Numbered from the stretch's first letter, positions 1-8,515 are shown. The stretch: DNA of 64,000 bases from Amycolatopsis vastitatis (GCF_002234595.1 NZ_NMUL01000006.1:62001-126000), one strand, 5' to 3'. Notes: generated by a model from the letters alone, not told the origin. A program made the numbers and translations.

Positions 1-2
1 GC

Positions 3-1172
3 CTGCAGGCGAAGGACTACGACGTCACGGTGATGTCCGCGCGGACACCGGAGGAGATCCGGGGCGGGCGGGTGATGTCGACGCAGTGCATGTTCCACGA
101 CGCCCTGCAGCACGAGCGGGACCTCGGGCTGAACCTGTGGGAAGCCGGGACGGTGAACGTCGAGGGCATCGGGATCTCGGTGGCCGCGCCGGACGGCGGC
201 CGCGCGCTCGACTGGTTCGGCGAGCTGGACCACCCCGCGCAGTCGGTCGACCAGCGCGTGAAGATGGCGGGCTGGCTGGAGCTGTTCGAGGAACGCGGCG
301 GCAAGCTCGTCATCCACGGCGTGATGACCTCCGAACTGGACGCGCTGGCCCGGCTGTACGACCTGGTGATCATCTCCGCCGGCAAGGGCGAGCTGGTCCA
401 GCTGTTCGACCGCGTGCCGGGGCGGTCGCCGTTCACCAAGCCGATGCGCGCGCTTTCGCTGGTCTACGCCCACGGCGTGGGCCCGCGGCCGGAACACCCG
501 GAAAAGCCGGGGGTGCGGTTCAACATCGTCCCCGGCGTCGGCGAGCTGTTCATGATCCCGGCGTACACGCTGAGCGGCAACTGCGAGATCCTGTTCTTCG
601 AAGGCGTCCCCGGCGGGCCGCTGGACTGCTTCGACGACCGCCCGGGCCCCGGGGAGCACTTCGCGCGGATCCTCGACCTGATGCGGCAGTTCGTGCCGTG
701 GGAGTTCGAGCGCTGCCGCGACGCGGAGCTGACCGACGCCAAGGCGACACTGGCCGGCGGGTACACGCCGGTGGTCCGCAACCCGGTCGGGACGCTGCCG
801 GGCGGGGCGACTGTGCTGGGGATGGCCGACGTCGTCGTGGCCAACGACCCGATCACCGGGCAGGGCTCGAACAACGCGAGCCACTGCGCGGCGACGTACC
901 TGGACGCGATCCTGGCCCGCGGCGACCGGCCGTTCGACGCGGCGTGGATGGACGCCACCTTCGAGCGCTACTGGGAGTACGCCCGGCACGTCACCGAATG
1001 GACCAACGCGCTGCTCCTGCCGCCGCCCCCGCACGTACTCCAGATCCTCGGGGTCGCCGGGCAGAATCCGGCCGTGGCCCGGCGGTTCGTCAACGGATTC
1101 GCCGACCCGACGGACTTCCGGCACTGGTTCATGGACCCCGTGCTCTGGGAGAAATACCTGGCAGAGGTCTAG
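3..1172 (+). CDS. StyA-like FAD-dependent monooxygenase, 5' truncated by window edge
   Basis: The frame is open from the first bases, so the N-terminus with the Rossmann GxGxxG motif lies outside the window. The visible ~389 residues follow the styrene/indole monooxygenase (StyA) oxygenase layout: an early RGG/TQ region, VDQRVKMAGWLELFEERGGK, a YDLVIISAGKGEL segment where StyA has YDLLVVCTGKYAL, and a late GMADVVVANDPITGQGSNNAS segment that contacts FAD. Such enzymes epoxidise styrene-like substrates or oxidise indole using FADH2 supplied by a separate reductase, which is not visible here. The family is recognised by motif memory; the substrate is unknown. Ends with TAG at 1170-1172. Confidence 0.8.
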   Translation: MQAKDYDVTVMSARTPEEIRGGRVMSTQCMFHDALQHERDLGLNLWEAGTVNVEGIGISVAAPDGGRALDWFGELDHPAQSVDQRVKMAGWLELFEERGGKLVIHGVMTSELDALARLYDLVIISAGKGELVQLFDRVPGRSPFTKPMRALSLVYAHGVGPRPEHPEKPGVRFNIVPGVGELFMIPAYTLSGNCEILFFEGVPGGPLDCFDDRPGPGEHFARILDLMRQFVPWEFERCRDAELTDAKATLAGGYTPVVRNPVGTLPGGATVLGMADVVVANDPITGQGSNNASHCAATYLDAILARGDRPFDAAWMDATFERYWEYARHVTEWTNALLLPPPPHVLQILGVAGQNPAVARRFVNGFADPTDFRHWFMDPVLWEKYLAEV

Positions 1173-1267
1173 ATCGCCGGGCCGGTGCACTGTCGCCGGG
1201 GGACGATTCGGGCTACGGTAACTACGTAGCGTGAAGGCGGCAGGGTGGCACATCGGAGGTACGTGGC

Positions 1268-2140
1268 ATGCGGGCGATGTGGAAGGGCTCGGTGTCGTTC
1301 GGGCTGGTCAGCATCCCGATCCAGCTGTACGCGGCCACCGAGAACAAGAACGTCTCCCTCCGCCAGGTGCACGAGGCCGACGGCGGCCGCATCCAGTACA
1401 AGCGGTTCTGCACGATCGACGGCGAGGAAGTGCCCTACGCCGAGATCGCCAAGGGCTACGAGCTGCCCGACGGCGAGATGGTGGTGATCACCGACGCCGA
1501 GATGGCCGAGCTGCCGCTGTCCAGCCAGCGCACGATCGACGTGCTGGAGTTCGTGCCGCTGGAGTCGATCGACCCGATCCAGTACGACCGGACCTACTAC
1601 CTGGAACCGCAGAAGAACGCGGTGAAGCCGTACGTCGTGCTGCGGGACGCGCTGCACAAGTCGAGCCAGGTGGCCATCGCCAAGGTCGCCGTGCGGCAGC
1701 GGGAGAGCATGGCGGTGCTGCGCGTGCACGCCGACGTGCTCGTGATGACGACGATCCTGTGGCCGGACGAGGTCCGCGAGCCCGACTTCCCGTTCCTGCG
1801 CGACGACCCGCCCCAGATCCGGCCGCAGGAGCTGACGATGGCCGGATCGCTGATCGACTCGCTGGCCGAGCCGGTGTTCGAGCCGGAGAAGTACCGCGAC
1901 CACTACCGCGAGGCCCTCGAGCAGATGATCGAGGCCAAGGTCGCGGGGGAGGAGACGACCAAGCCCGCGGCGGTCACCGCCAAGGCCGACGTCGTCGACC
2001 TGATGGCGGCGCTGCAGGCCAGTGTGGACGCCGCGAAGAAGTCGCGGCAGTCCTCTTCGGAGCAGTCCGATGAGGACGCCAAGCCGGCGGCCGCGAAGAA
2101 GAAGCCGGCGGCCCGCAAGCGGGCACCGAAGTCCGCCTGA
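1268..2140 (+). CDS. ku: Non-homologous end-joining protein Ku (first copy)
   Basis: Bacterial Ku, 290 aa: a homodimeric ring that binds DNA double-strand ends and recruits LigD. The N-terminus MRAMWKGSVSFGLVSIPIQL is the family signature, followed by the beta-barrel core (to about residue 230) and a Lys/Ala-rich tail (AAAKKKPAARKRAPKSA) of the kind that binds DNA and supports sliding. The start is backed by GGAGG about 8 nt upstream. It is monocistronic, with no ligase neighbour. A divergent second Ku lies at 60736-61671 next to LigD genes, so this strain has at least two Ku paralogues. Confidence 0.96.
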   Translation: MRAMWKGSVSFGLVSIPIQLYAATENKNVSLRQVHEADGGRIQYKRFCTIDGEEVPYAEIAKGYELPDGEMVVITDAEMAELPLSSQRTIDVLEFVPLESIDPIQYDRTYYLEPQKNAVKPYVVLRDALHKSSQVAIAKVAVRQRESMAVLRVHADVLVMTTILWPDEVREPDFPFLRDDPPQIRPQELTMAGSLIDSLAEPVFEPEKYRDHYREALEQMIEAKVAGEETTKPAAVTAKADVVDLMAALQASVDAAKKSRQSSSEQSDEDAKPAAAKKKPAARKRAPKSA

Positions 2141-2248
2141 GACCGCCCGGACGGGTGGTTGGGCCGACACGCCGTCCCTTTACCGCGTCCGTGTGCTTTC
2201 CCGGCCTACCTTGGGGGAGCGAGCACCATCGCGGAAAGGTGGCCGGTC

Positions 2249-2458
2249 ATGGAGTGCGCCTCTTGTGACGCGGGGATCGATCATTGCCACGGCACGCTGG
2301 TGATCCACCCGGAAGGCGGATTCGCCGAGTGCACCGACGCGGCCTGCGGGGACGGTGATCGCGTGCGGCACGCGCTGATCGTCGACTGCCAGGCTCTGGG
2401 CGGCGGGTGCGGTTGTGCCGACGCGCCGCGGAAACCCTTGCTGCGCCAGGCTTCCTGA
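2249..2458 (+). CDS. Small cysteine-rich protein of unknown function (69 aa)
   Basis: The ATG at 2249 follows a GAAAGG ribosome-binding site. The product begins MECASCDAGIDHCHGTLVIH and has eight cysteines, including CxxC, C-x4-C and GCGC groups, plus histidines; this composition suggests zinc binding. No signal peptide or membrane segment is seen. Longer in-frame starts upstream lack a good RBS. It resembles small conserved hypothetical proteins of Pseudonocardiales, but no function is established. A strong hairpin follows 16 nt after the stop. Confidence 0.7.
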   Translation: MECASCDAGIDHCHGTLVIHPEGGFAECTDAACGDGDRVRHALIVDCQALGGGCGCADAPRKPLLRQAS

Positions 2459-2474
2459 GCCTCCCGCCAGGATC

Positions 2475-2524
2475 CGTGAAGGCCTTCCCGCCGGGCTTCG
2501 CCGCCCGCCGGGGAGGCCTTCACG
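2475..2524 (+). terminator. Hairpin terminator after the Cys-rich ORF
   Basis: Inverted repeat: CGTGAAGGCCTTCCCG pairs with the reverse complement ending at 2524 (CGGGGAGGCCTTCACG), closed by a GC-rich loop. There is no U-tract, as is usual for actinobacterial terminators. The CGTGAAGGCC stem sequence recurs at 35666-35714. Confidence 0.6.
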
Positions 2525-2604
2525 GCGTCCGGGCGGCGTCAAGGCCGTAACACGATCGTGTATGCAGCTGTGTACACGGGCTTGGCAATGTGCTAACACT
2601 AACG

Positions 2605-2650
2605 GGGTCCTTCGGCTCTCCCTCCCCCTCGGAGCCGGAGGACCCTTTTC
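2605..2650 (+). terminator. Canonical intrinsic terminator with U-tract, upstream of cmtR
   Basis: GGGTCCTTCGGCTC (2605-2618) pairs with GAGCCGGAGGACCC (2632-2645) with a single G-U, followed directly by TTTT. It lies more than 140 nt past the last plus-strand stop and beyond an earlier hairpin, so it may end a short non-coding transcript starting around 2540-2600 rather than the upstream gene. Confidence 0.7.
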
Positions 2651-2715
2651 TGCCTACAGGGTCTTTCCGGAGTGTCCGGTGTGGATATGTCAGCCGCTGA
2701 TGTACAGTTCACCGC

Positions 2716-3048
2716 ATGGTGACCTGTGAGACGCGGGAGGCGGCGCTGGCCCGCATCGGGCGTGCTCTGTCCGATCCGACCCGTTGCCGGATCCTGACCG
2801 CGCTGCTGGACGGCCCCGCCTACCCCGGACGGCTCGCCGGCGAACTCGGGCTCAGCCGCTCGAACGTCTCGAACCACCTGTCCTGCCTGCGTGGCTGCGG
2901 TCTCGTCGTGGCGGGCTACGAAGGCCGTCAGGTGCGGTACGAGATCGCCGACGCGCACCTGGCCCGCGCCCTGCGCGAGCTCGTCCAGGTCGTCCTGGCG
3001 GTCGAACCGCGCGAAGACTGCGAGGACGAGCCGGTGGGGACGCGATGA
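2716..3048 (+). CDS. cmtR: CmtR-like ArsR/SmtB metal-sensing repressor
   Basis: A 110-aa winged-helix ArsR-family repressor. It closely matches mycobacterial CmtR, the Cd(II)/Pb(II) sensor: start VTCETREAALARIGRALSDP, recognition region SRSNVSNHLSCLRGCGLVV. All three CmtR metal ligands are present at the same positions (Cys57, Cys61 and Cys102), as are Cys4 and Cys24. Metal binding is known to release CmtR from its operator. The next gene, a CDF-type transporter, starts inside the stop codon (ATGA overlap), so the two are translationally coupled and the repressor probably controls both. No clear operator was picked out upstream. Confidence 0.92.
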   Translation: MVTCETREAALARIGRALSDPTRCRILTALLDGPAYPGRLAGELGLSRSNVSNHLSCLRGCGLVVAGYEGRQVRYEIADAHLARALRELVQVVLAVEPREDCEDEPVGTR

Positions 3049-3701
3049 AGCCCGAGCCTGTCACGGAGACCTGTGCCGACGGCTGCTGCGCGCCGCCGGT
3101 GGTGGTGCCGGACCGTCGTCCGGTCCTGGTGCGCCGCGTCCGTCTGCTGGTGGCCGCGACCATCACCTACAACGTCGTCGAGGCTGTCGTCGCGCTGACC
3201 GCCGGAGCCGCGGCTTCGTCCGGGGCACTGATCGGCTTCGGGCTCGACTCGGTGATCGAAGTCGCTTCGGCGATCGCCGTCGCGTGGCAGTTTTCGGGTG
3301 CCGATCCGGAAGCCCGCGAACGGCGGGCGCTGAAGGCGATCGCGATTTCCTTTTTCGCGCTCGCGGTTTACGTGACGGGGGAAGCCGTCAGTACGTTTTT
3401 CACCGGCACGGCCCCGGAAACTTCCCGGACCGGAATCGTGCTCGCGGCCATTTCGCTCGTGGTGATGCCGGCGCTCTCCGCGGCACAGCGCCGGGCAGGG
3501 CGGGAGCTGGGCTCCGCCAGCGCGGTCGCGGATTCGCGGCAGACCTTGCTCTGCACTTACCTTTCCGCGGTCCTGCTGGCGGGGTTGCTGCTCAACGCCC
3601 TGTTCGGCTGGTGGTGGGCGGACCCGGCCGTCGCACTGGCGATCGCCGCCGTGGCGATGCACGAAGGCCGAACGGCCTGGCGTGGCCAGCACTGCTGCTG
3701 A
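3045..3701 (+). CDS. CDF-family-like cation transporter with terminal Cys clusters
   Basis: A 218-aa polytopic membrane protein with about five or six hydrophobic segments (starting ATITYNVVEAVVALTAGAAA and IGFGLDSVIEVASAIAVAWQ). The GLDSVIE segment, in a helix with Asp and Glu, is typical of cation-diffusion-facilitator transporters. Both ends carry possible soft-metal ligands: ETCADGCCAPP at residues 8-18 and GQHCC at the C-terminus. It is shorter than classical CDF proteins and lacks their large cytoplasmic domain. Coupling to cmtR by a 4-bp overlap points to Cd/Pb/Zn efflux. In M. tuberculosis CmtR controls a P-type ATPase, so the partner here differs. Confidence 0.8.
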   Translation: MKPEPVTETCADGCCAPPVVVPDRRPVLVRRVRLLVAATITYNVVEAVVALTAGAAASSGALIGFGLDSVIEVASAIAVAWQFSGADPEARERRALKAIAISFFALAVYVTGEAVSTFFTGTAPETSRTGIVLAAISLVVMPALSAAQRRAGRELGSASAVADSRQTLLCTYLSAVLLAGLLLNALFGWWWADPAVALAIAAVAMHEGRTAWRGQHCC

Positions 3702-3731
3702 CGCACGCCAGGCCGTGGCGGAGTCTCGGGA

Positions 3732-3887
3732 TCAGTACCAGTGCGCCCGGCCACCGATCCGGCGGCCCGTGCCGCCCAGGATGGCCAGTGCCACGCCGGC
3801 CACCGCGAGAATGATACCGATGGTGTACAGCACCGGGATGCCCACGATGAACCCGATGACAAGGAGAATCACACCGAGAATGATCAC
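3732..3887 (-). CDS. Small hydrophobic DUF6131-like membrane protein (51 aa)
   Basis: A short gene with a GTG start at 3887 preceded by AAGGAG. The product begins with a long hydrophobic helix (VIILGVILLVIGFIVGIPVL), has a second hydrophobic helix ending ALAILGGTG, and finishes with a short basic tail RRIGGRAHWY. This is the pattern of the small two-helix DUF6131 proteins common in actinomycetes and often linked to stress-response genes. Function unknown. It is convergent with the CDF gene and separate from ahcY. Confidence 0.8.
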   Translation of the reverse strand: MIILGVILLVIGFIVGIPVLYTIGIILAVAGVALAILGGTGRRIGGRAHWY

Positions 3888-4019
3888 TTGACACACTCCT
3901 TCGCATGAGACCCGGCCCGGCTCCGTGCCGTCCGGGCGGATGCGCTCTCGACCGGAGGATGGCCAGTTTCGGGATAAACCAAACTACGGCGAATGGAGCA
4001 ATCTTGGATCAGAGCCTTC

Positions 4020-5480
4020 TCAGTACCGATAGTGATCGAGCTTGTACGGACCTTCGACGTCGACCCCGATGTAGTCCGCCTGAGCCTTCGTCAGCTTGGT
4101 GAGTTTCACACCGAGGGCGTCGAGGTGCAGCCGGGCCACCTTCTCGTCGAGGTGCTTGGGCAGCCGGTGGACGTCGGTGGCGTACTCGCCGGGCTTGGCG
4201 AACAGCTCGATCTGCGCGATCGCCTGGTTGGTGAAGGAGTTCGACATCACGAACGACGGGTGCCCGGTCGCGTTGCCCAGGTTCATCAGCCGTCCCTCGG
4301 AGAGCACGATGATCGCGTGGCCGTCGGGGAACGTCCACTCGTGCACCTGCGGCTTGATCTCCGTCTTCACGACACCCGTCAGCTTCGCCAGGCCGGCCAT
4401 GTCGATCTCGTTGTCGAAGTGCCCGACGTTGGCGACGATCGCGTTGTGCTTCATGCGGCTCATCTGGCCGGCGGAGATGATGCCGAAGTTGCCGGTGGTG
4501 GTGATGAAGATGTCCGCGGTGGCCACCACGTCGTCGAGCTCGACGACGTCGAGCCCGTCCATCGCCGCCTGCAGCGCGCAGATCGGGTCGATCTCGGTGA
4601 CCGCGACCCGGGCGCCCTGCCCGCGCAGCGCCTCGACCGCGCCCTTGCCGACGTCGCCGTAGCCGCAGACGACCACGCGCTTGCCGCCGATCATCACGTC
4701 GGTGGCCCGGTTAAGTCCGTCCACAAGGGAGTGCCGGATGCCGTACTTGTTGTCGAACTTGGACTTCGTCACGGAGTCGTTGACGTTCATCGCGGGGAAG
4801 AGCAGCTCGCCGTCCTTGGCCAGCTTGTAGAGCCGCTTGACGCCGTTGGTCGTCTCCTCGGTGACGCCGCGGATCTCCTTGGCCATCCGGGTGAAGCGAT
4901 CGCCGTCGGCGGCCAGGCTCGCGCGCAGCGTCTCGAGGACGATCCGGTACTCCTCCGGGTCCTCTTCGGACGGTTGCGGCACCGCGCCCGCCGCTTCGAA
5001 CTCGACTCCCTTGTGGACGAGCAGGGTGGCGTCACCGCCGTCGTCGAGGATCATGTTCGGCGCTTGGCCGCCGGGGAAGGCGAAGAGCCGGTCGGTGCAC
5101 CACCAGTACTCTTCGAGCGTCTCGCCCTTCCACGCGAACACCGAGGTGCCCGCCGGGGCGTCGACGGTGCCTTGCGCGCCGACGACGACCGCGGCGGCGG
5201 CCTCGTCCTGGGTGGAGAAGATGTTGCAGGACACCCAGCGCACCTGCGCGCCGAGCGCCACCAGGGTCTCGATGAGCACGGCGGTCTGGACGGTCATGTG
5301 CAGCGACCCGGCGATGCGGGCGCCCTTCAGCGGCTGCGCCGCGGCGTACTCGCGGCGGATGGCCATCAGGCCGGGCATCTCGTGCTCGGCCAGCCGCAGC
5401 TGCGTGCGGCCGGCGTCGGCCAGCGCGAGGTCGGCGACGGCGAAGTCGAGGCCGCCCCTGGTCTGCAGTTTGTCACTCAT
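4020..5480 (-). CDS. ahcY: Adenosylhomocysteinase (SAH hydrolase)
   Basis: An NAD-dependent enzyme of 486 aa that splits S-adenosylhomocysteine into adenosine and homocysteine, closing the methyl cycle. Clear marks: [15 protein letters not shown], the WWCTDRLF insertion region of actinobacterial enzymes, the Rossmann motif [20 protein letters not shown], and the C-terminal KLDHYRY that contacts NAD of the neighbouring subunit. The start at [10 protein letters not shown] is chosen because the longer in-frame extension would run through the riboswitch and terminator hairpin. The leader (5481-5645) carries a probable SAH aptamer and attenuator, so expression should respond to the enzyme's own substrate. 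Confidence 0.98.
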   Translation of the reverse strand: MSDKLQTRGGLDFAVADLALADAGRTQLRLAEHEMPGLMAIRREYAAAQPLKGARIAGSLHMTVQTAVLIETLVALGAQVRWVSCNIFSTQDEAAAAVVVGAQGTVDAPAGTSVFAWKGETLEEYWWCTDRLFAFPGGQAPNMILDDGGDATLLVHKGVEFEAAGAVPQPSEEDPEEYRIVLETLRASLAADGDRFTRMAKEIRGVTEETTNGVKRLYKLAKDGELLFPAMNVNDSVTKSKFDNKYGIRHSLVDGLNRATDVMIGGKRVVVCGYGDVGKGAVEALRGQGARVAVTEIDPICALQAAMDGLDVVELDDVVATADIFITTTGNFGIISAGQMSRMKHNAIVANVGHFDNEIDMAGLAKLTGVVKTEIKPQVHEWTFPDGHAIIVLSEGRLMNLGNATGHPSFVMSNSFTNQAIAQIELFAKPGEYATDVHRLPKHLDEKVARLHLDALGVKLTKLTKAQADYIGVDVEGPYKLDHYRY

Positions 5481-5546
5481 TTTTCGGTGCACTCCGGAAA
5501 TCGTCGGCGGAACGCTCGGGAGGCGGCGGAAGTCCTTGCGGACAAC

Positions 5547-5579
5547 GAAAAAGGCACCTCCCTCGCGGGAGGCGCCCTT
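5547..5579 (-). terminator. Attenuator terminator in the ahcY leader
   Basis: On the minus strand GGCGCCTCCC-GCGA-GGGAGGTGCC is followed by TTTTT, an almost perfect intrinsic terminator sitting in the 5' leader, about 70 nt before the ahcY start and 14 nt after the riboswitch aptamer. Its position argues for conditional termination. Confidence 0.8.
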
Positions 5580-5593
5580 GGAGTCGTCGTACC

Positions 5594-5638
5594 GGGCCGA
5601 GCGTGGCGGAAGAATTCCGTCGCAGCGCCTCTCGGCCC
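5594..5638 (-). promoter_or_regulatory. Probable S-adenosylhomocysteine (SAH) riboswitch aptamer
   Basis: On the minus strand the leader contains GGGCCGAGAGGCGCTGCGAC, then a small GGAA/TTCC hairpin, then CCGCCACGCTCGGCCC. The P1 stem GGGCCGAG/CTCGGCCC is perfect, and the GCGCTGCGAC core and the GCCA(C/G)GCTCGG closing segment match the known SAH aptamer as I remember it. The gene context (ahcY) is the classic SAH-riboswitch target; SAH is expected to switch expression on. Called by eye without a covariance-model search. Confidence 0.75.
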
Positions 5639-5644
5639 GCGACC

Positions 5645-5674
5645 AGGATGGCAAAGCCGCGCCGACGCTGTCAA
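5645..5674 (-). promoter_or_regulatory. Candidate ahcY promoter
   Basis: On the minus strand a perfect -35 box TTGACA (5674-5669) and a -10-like CATCCT (5650-5645) are separated by 18 bp; transcription would start just ahead of the aptamer. The -35 overlaps the stop codon of the preceding acetyltransferase gene. Confidence 0.6.
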
Positions 5675-6153
5675 GCGAGCGGGCAAGCCATGAGAATGTC
5701 GTCGACGTCGTGGCCGTCGATGCGGAATTCGGCCCGCAGCACGCCTTCGACGACGAACCCGCAGCGCTCGTAGACCCGCTGGGCCCCGGTGTTGTGCCCG
5801 AGCACGCGCAGTGTCACCTTGCGGGCGCCGCGCCGCCGGGCCTCGGCCAAGGCGGCTTCGACGAGCTGTCGTGCGATGCCCAGCCGCCGCCGGTCCGGGT
5901 CCACGGCGAGCCCGCCGATCACCAGGACGTGCCGATGGGCGGGGATGGTGAACCCTTCGGCGAGCCGGACGTAGCCCGCGACCACGCTTTCGTGCTCCGC
6001 GACCAGGAAGTCTTCGGGTCGCGCGCCCTCGTCGAAGAAGGGCGTGCCGGGTGGGGGCGGGGCCGCGGGAGACATGACGGAGGTCCAGGTGCGCTCGTCG
6101 AGCTTCGCGAGCACAGCTTCGTCGTCGGCGCGAGCCGCCCGGATGGTGATCAC
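5671..6153 (-). CDS. GNAT-family N-acetyltransferase
   Basis: A 160-aa GNAT-fold protein. The acetyl-CoA motif is [20 protein letters not shown] (R/Q-x-x-G-x-A type) and the C-terminal half has the typical [23 protein letters not shown] segment, which favours an amine acceptor, but the substrate cannot be told. It starts with GTG and overlaps the stop of the upstream membrane-protein gene by 4 bp (GTGA), so the two are translationally coupled. Its stop lies within the ahcY -35 box. Confidence 0.88.
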   Translation of the reverse strand: MITIRAARADDEAVLAKLDERTWTSVMSPAAPPPPGTPFFDEGARPEDFLVAEHESVVAGYVRLAEGFTIPAHRHVLVIGGLAVDPDRRRLGIARQLVEAALAEARRRGARKVTLRVLGHNTGAQRVYERCGFVVEGVLRAEFRIDGHDVDDILMACPLA

Positions 6154-6824
6154 GAGCCGACCTCGCGCCACGCCTGCTCGACGATCCCGGCCAGCTCCTG
6201 GGGGTCGTGGTTGCCCTCGGTGCCCATGCTCCGCACCGTGACGGTCAGTCCGGGCCCGGTGCGCTGGCACTGCATCACGAACGAGAGGTCCGGGTCCGGG
6301 GTGGAGCCGGGCGCAGCCGGGTTGTTGTGCAGCAGGCACTGCACGGCACCGACGCGCACCAGTTCGGTGCCCGGCTTGGCCTCGCCGAGGGCCTGGACGT
6401 CTTCGTAGGGCGCGAACAGCTCCGGCGACGGCGCGCGCACGGCGATCAGCTGCAAGGACCGCGCCAGCCGCTCGTCCTGGTAGTCCTGGACCACCGCGCC
6501 GGCGCCGTCGTAGGCCGCCGACACGCGCGCGGCCGTCTCCTGGTCGGTCTTGGTGATGCGGTCGATCTGGGCCTTGCCCCGGGCGGCGGCGACCTTCGTG
6601 ATCGCATCCTGGGCCTTGGCGAGCCCGCCCAGGTTGGCCGGCGCGGCCGGGGCCTGCCCGCTCGGGCCGCCGAGCAGGCTCAGCACCAGCCACGGCACGC
6701 CGACCAGGAACGCGCCGACGAGGACGCCGATCAGGCCGGTGGCGACGGGCCGGGTCAGCCGGGGGCGCGGCGCGGGCGCGGTCGGCTGCGGCGGTGCGGG
6801 TTCGAGCGGGAATCCCTCGGTCAC
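6150..6824 (-). CDS. Membrane-anchored protein of unknown function
   Basis: A 224-aa protein with a Pro-rich cytoplasmic N-terminus (about 1-27), one transmembrane segment (GLIGVLVGAFLVGVPWLVLSLLGG, about 30-52) and an outward-facing domain. That domain has two cysteines (VGAVQCLL and FVMQCQRT) that could form a disulfide. No catalytic motif was recognised. It is co-transcribed with the downstream GNAT gene through a 4-bp overlap. Seen only as a hypothetical actinobacterial single-pass protein. Confidence 0.7.
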   Translation of the reverse strand: MTEGFPLEPAPPQPTAPAPRPRLTRPVATGLIGVLVGAFLVGVPWLVLSLLGGPSGQAPAAPANLGGLAKAQDAITKVAAARGKAQIDRITKTDQETAARVSAAYDGAGAVVQDYQDERLARSLQLIAVRAPSPELFAPYEDVQALGEAKPGTELVRVGAVQCLLHNNPAAPGSTPDPDLSFVMQCQRTGPGLTVTVRSMGTEGNHDPQELAGIVEQAWREVGS

Positions 6825-6881
6825 CCAGGGAATCCTGGCGTAGCCGCGTGCCTCGCGGGAAGGGAATTTTGCCGTGCCGGG

Positions 6882-7766
6882 TCAGATCAGGTGCGCGCGC
6901 CGCCAAATGCCCTCGGACCGGCCGCCGATCAGCCCCGCGTCGCGCAGGAACGGCACGATCTTCCCCGCCATCCAGCGGCGCGTCTCGTGGAAGTGCGGGT
7001 TCGCGAGCGCCGCGGCCCGGCCCTCGCGGGGATCGATCCCGACACTGCGGTAGATCCGCGGGTCGACCATGCTGTCGATGACGCCGTAGGCGACGAGCGC
7101 GGTCCGTAACCGGTGCCGCTGGAGCGCCGCCTTCGACAGCTTCGGCGTCTCCCGCAGCACTCCCTCCTTGGCGAACCGGACGTGCCGCGCCTCCTCGACG
7201 ACATGGATGCGGTTGACCGAGCGGATCAGCGGCTGGATGCCGTCGTCGTCCATCATCGACCGCTGCAAGCGGTCGGTGGTCTCCTCGGCGACGAGCACGC
7301 TCGCGAACATCGACGGCCCGGCGGCGGTCGCGCCGAACACCTTCGCGGCGCGGTGGACGACCTTCGGGACGCCGTAGCGCGGGACGCCGAGGCGCTCGGC
7401 GGTGCGGGCGAACATCACCGAGTGCCGGGTCTCGTCGCCGATCTCGGTGAGCGCGTACTGCGCGTGCTCGGTGCGCGCGTCGAGGTCGAAGACGTACCGG
7501 GCGAGCAGGTGCATCAGGACGATCTCGAACCACAGGCCGACGCTCATGATGCTGGCGATCTCGTGCTTGGACAGCTCGATCCGCTGTTCGGGCGTCAGCT
7601 TCGCCCACAGGCCGGTGCCGTACAGCGACACGCGCTCCAGCGGCATGTACGCCTTGTCCTCGGCGAGCGGCGCGTCCCAGTCGACGTCGACGTACGGGTC
7701 GTAGGAGTTCTTCGCGGAGCTCTTGAGAAGGCGGGCCGCGGTGACGTCCCGGTTCTCGACGCTCAT
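6882..7766 (-). CDS. AurF-like diiron oxygenase
   Basis: A 294-aa all-helical protein of the p-aminobenzoate N-oxygenase (AurF)/diiron family. Iron-ligand motifs can be placed: Glu81 region, EIGDETRHS (E112, H115), VAEET (about 161-162) and VEEARHVRF (E192, H195), the paired ExxH motifs of ferritin-like diiron enzymes. AurF oxidises arylamines; mycobacterial and actinobacterial relatives are mostly uncharacterised. A divergent TetR gene begins 87 bp away and is the likely regulator. No biosynthetic genes surround it, so a housekeeping or stress role is as likely as antibiotic synthesis. Confidence 0.85.
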   Translation of the reverse strand: MSVENRDVTAARLLKSSAKNSYDPYVDVDWDAPLAEDKAYMPLERVSLYGTGLWAKLTPEQRIELSKHEIASIMSVGLWFEIVLMHLLARYVFDLDARTEHAQYALTEIGDETRHSVMFARTAERLGVPRYGVPKVVHRAAKVFGATAAGPSMFASVLVAEETTDRLQRSMMDDDGIQPLIRSVNRIHVVEEARHVRFAKEGVLRETPKLSKAALQRHRLRTALVAYGVIDSMVDPRIYRSVGIDPREGRAAALANPHFHETRRWMAGKIVPFLRDAGLIGGRSEGIWRRAHLI

Positions 7767-7787
7767 GGCCGCCTCCGAAAGTAGGGG

Positions 7788-7820
7788 GTACGCGATGTAC
7801 TACTTACTTCGGGAGCGTAC
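7788..7820. promoter_or_regulatory. Possible TetR operator between the AurF-like and TetR genes
   Basis: The 86-bp divergent region contains three GTAC tetramers (7788, 7797, 7817) around a TACTTACTT direct repeat, enough partial symmetry to suggest a TetR-family operator. This is weak evidence by inspection only. Confidence 0.35.
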
Positions 7821-7852
7821 ACCGCTTGCCGCGTCCTGAGTAGGCTTCCGCC

Positions 7853-8515
7853 GTGACCAAGGTCGACGGACGGGCGGCGCGCTGGGCCGGCCAGCAGGAG
7901 CGCCGGCGCGCGGAGTTCGTCGACGCGGCGCTCGAGGCGATCGCCGAGCACGGCCCGGACGTCTCGACCGAGCAGATCGCCGAGCGCGCCGGCGTGGCCC
8001 GCACCCGCCTGTACCGGCACTTCGACGGCGCGGCCGACCTCCAGCGGGCGATCGCCCGGCGCGCGGCCGAACTGGTGACCGCGGAGCTGGCGCCGCTGTG
8101 GCACCCCGAGGGATCCCCGAACGAGATGATCGCGGCGGCGATCTCGACGCACCTGCGCTGGCTGACCGAGCACGCCCAGCTGCACCGGTACCTGGTCCGG
8201 ACGCTACCGGCCACTCCGGAGGGTGCCGCGGACGTCCGCGGCACCATCGCGCGGCACCTCAGCGGGCTGTTCACCGGCTACCTGACCGCGTTCGGCCTCG
8301 ACCCGGCGCCGGCGGACACGATCGCCTTCGGGCTGGTCGGCTACGTCGAATCGGCGACGACCCGCTGGCTCGACCACCCCGGCGCGCTCACCCTGGACCA
8401 GCTGACGGCCCAGCTGACGGGCACGATCTGGGCGATGCTGGACCACACGCTGCGGGCGGGCGGGGTGGAACTGGACCCCGACCGGCCGTTGCCCCTCCCG
8501 GACGCCCTGTCGTGA
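7853..8515 (+). CDS. TetR-family transcriptional regulator
   Basis: A 220-aa regulator. The N-terminal helix-turn-helix spans about residues 17-65 (FVDAALEAIAEHG, then IAERAGVARTRLYRHF). The C-terminal region is an all-helical ligand-binding domain. GTG start. It is divergent from the AurF-like oxygenase gene with a short shared promoter region, so it probably represses that gene and itself. Ligand unknown. Confidence 0.92.
   Translation: MTKVDGRAARWAGQQERRRAEFVDAALEAIAEHGPDVSTEQIAERAGVARTRLYRHFDGAADLQRAIARRAAELVTAELAPLWHPEGSPNEMIAAAISTHLRWLTEHAQLHRYLVRTLPATPEGAADVRGTIARHLSGLFTGYLTAFGLDPAPADTIAFGLVGYVESATTRWLDHPGALTLDQLTAQLTGTIWAMLDHTLRAGGVELDPDRPLPLPDALS

Noticed and set aside
3993..5693. 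Plus-strand frame opposite ahcY
   Set aside because: Shadow of ahcY and its leader; His/Val/Asp/Gly-rich pattern of a complementary frame.
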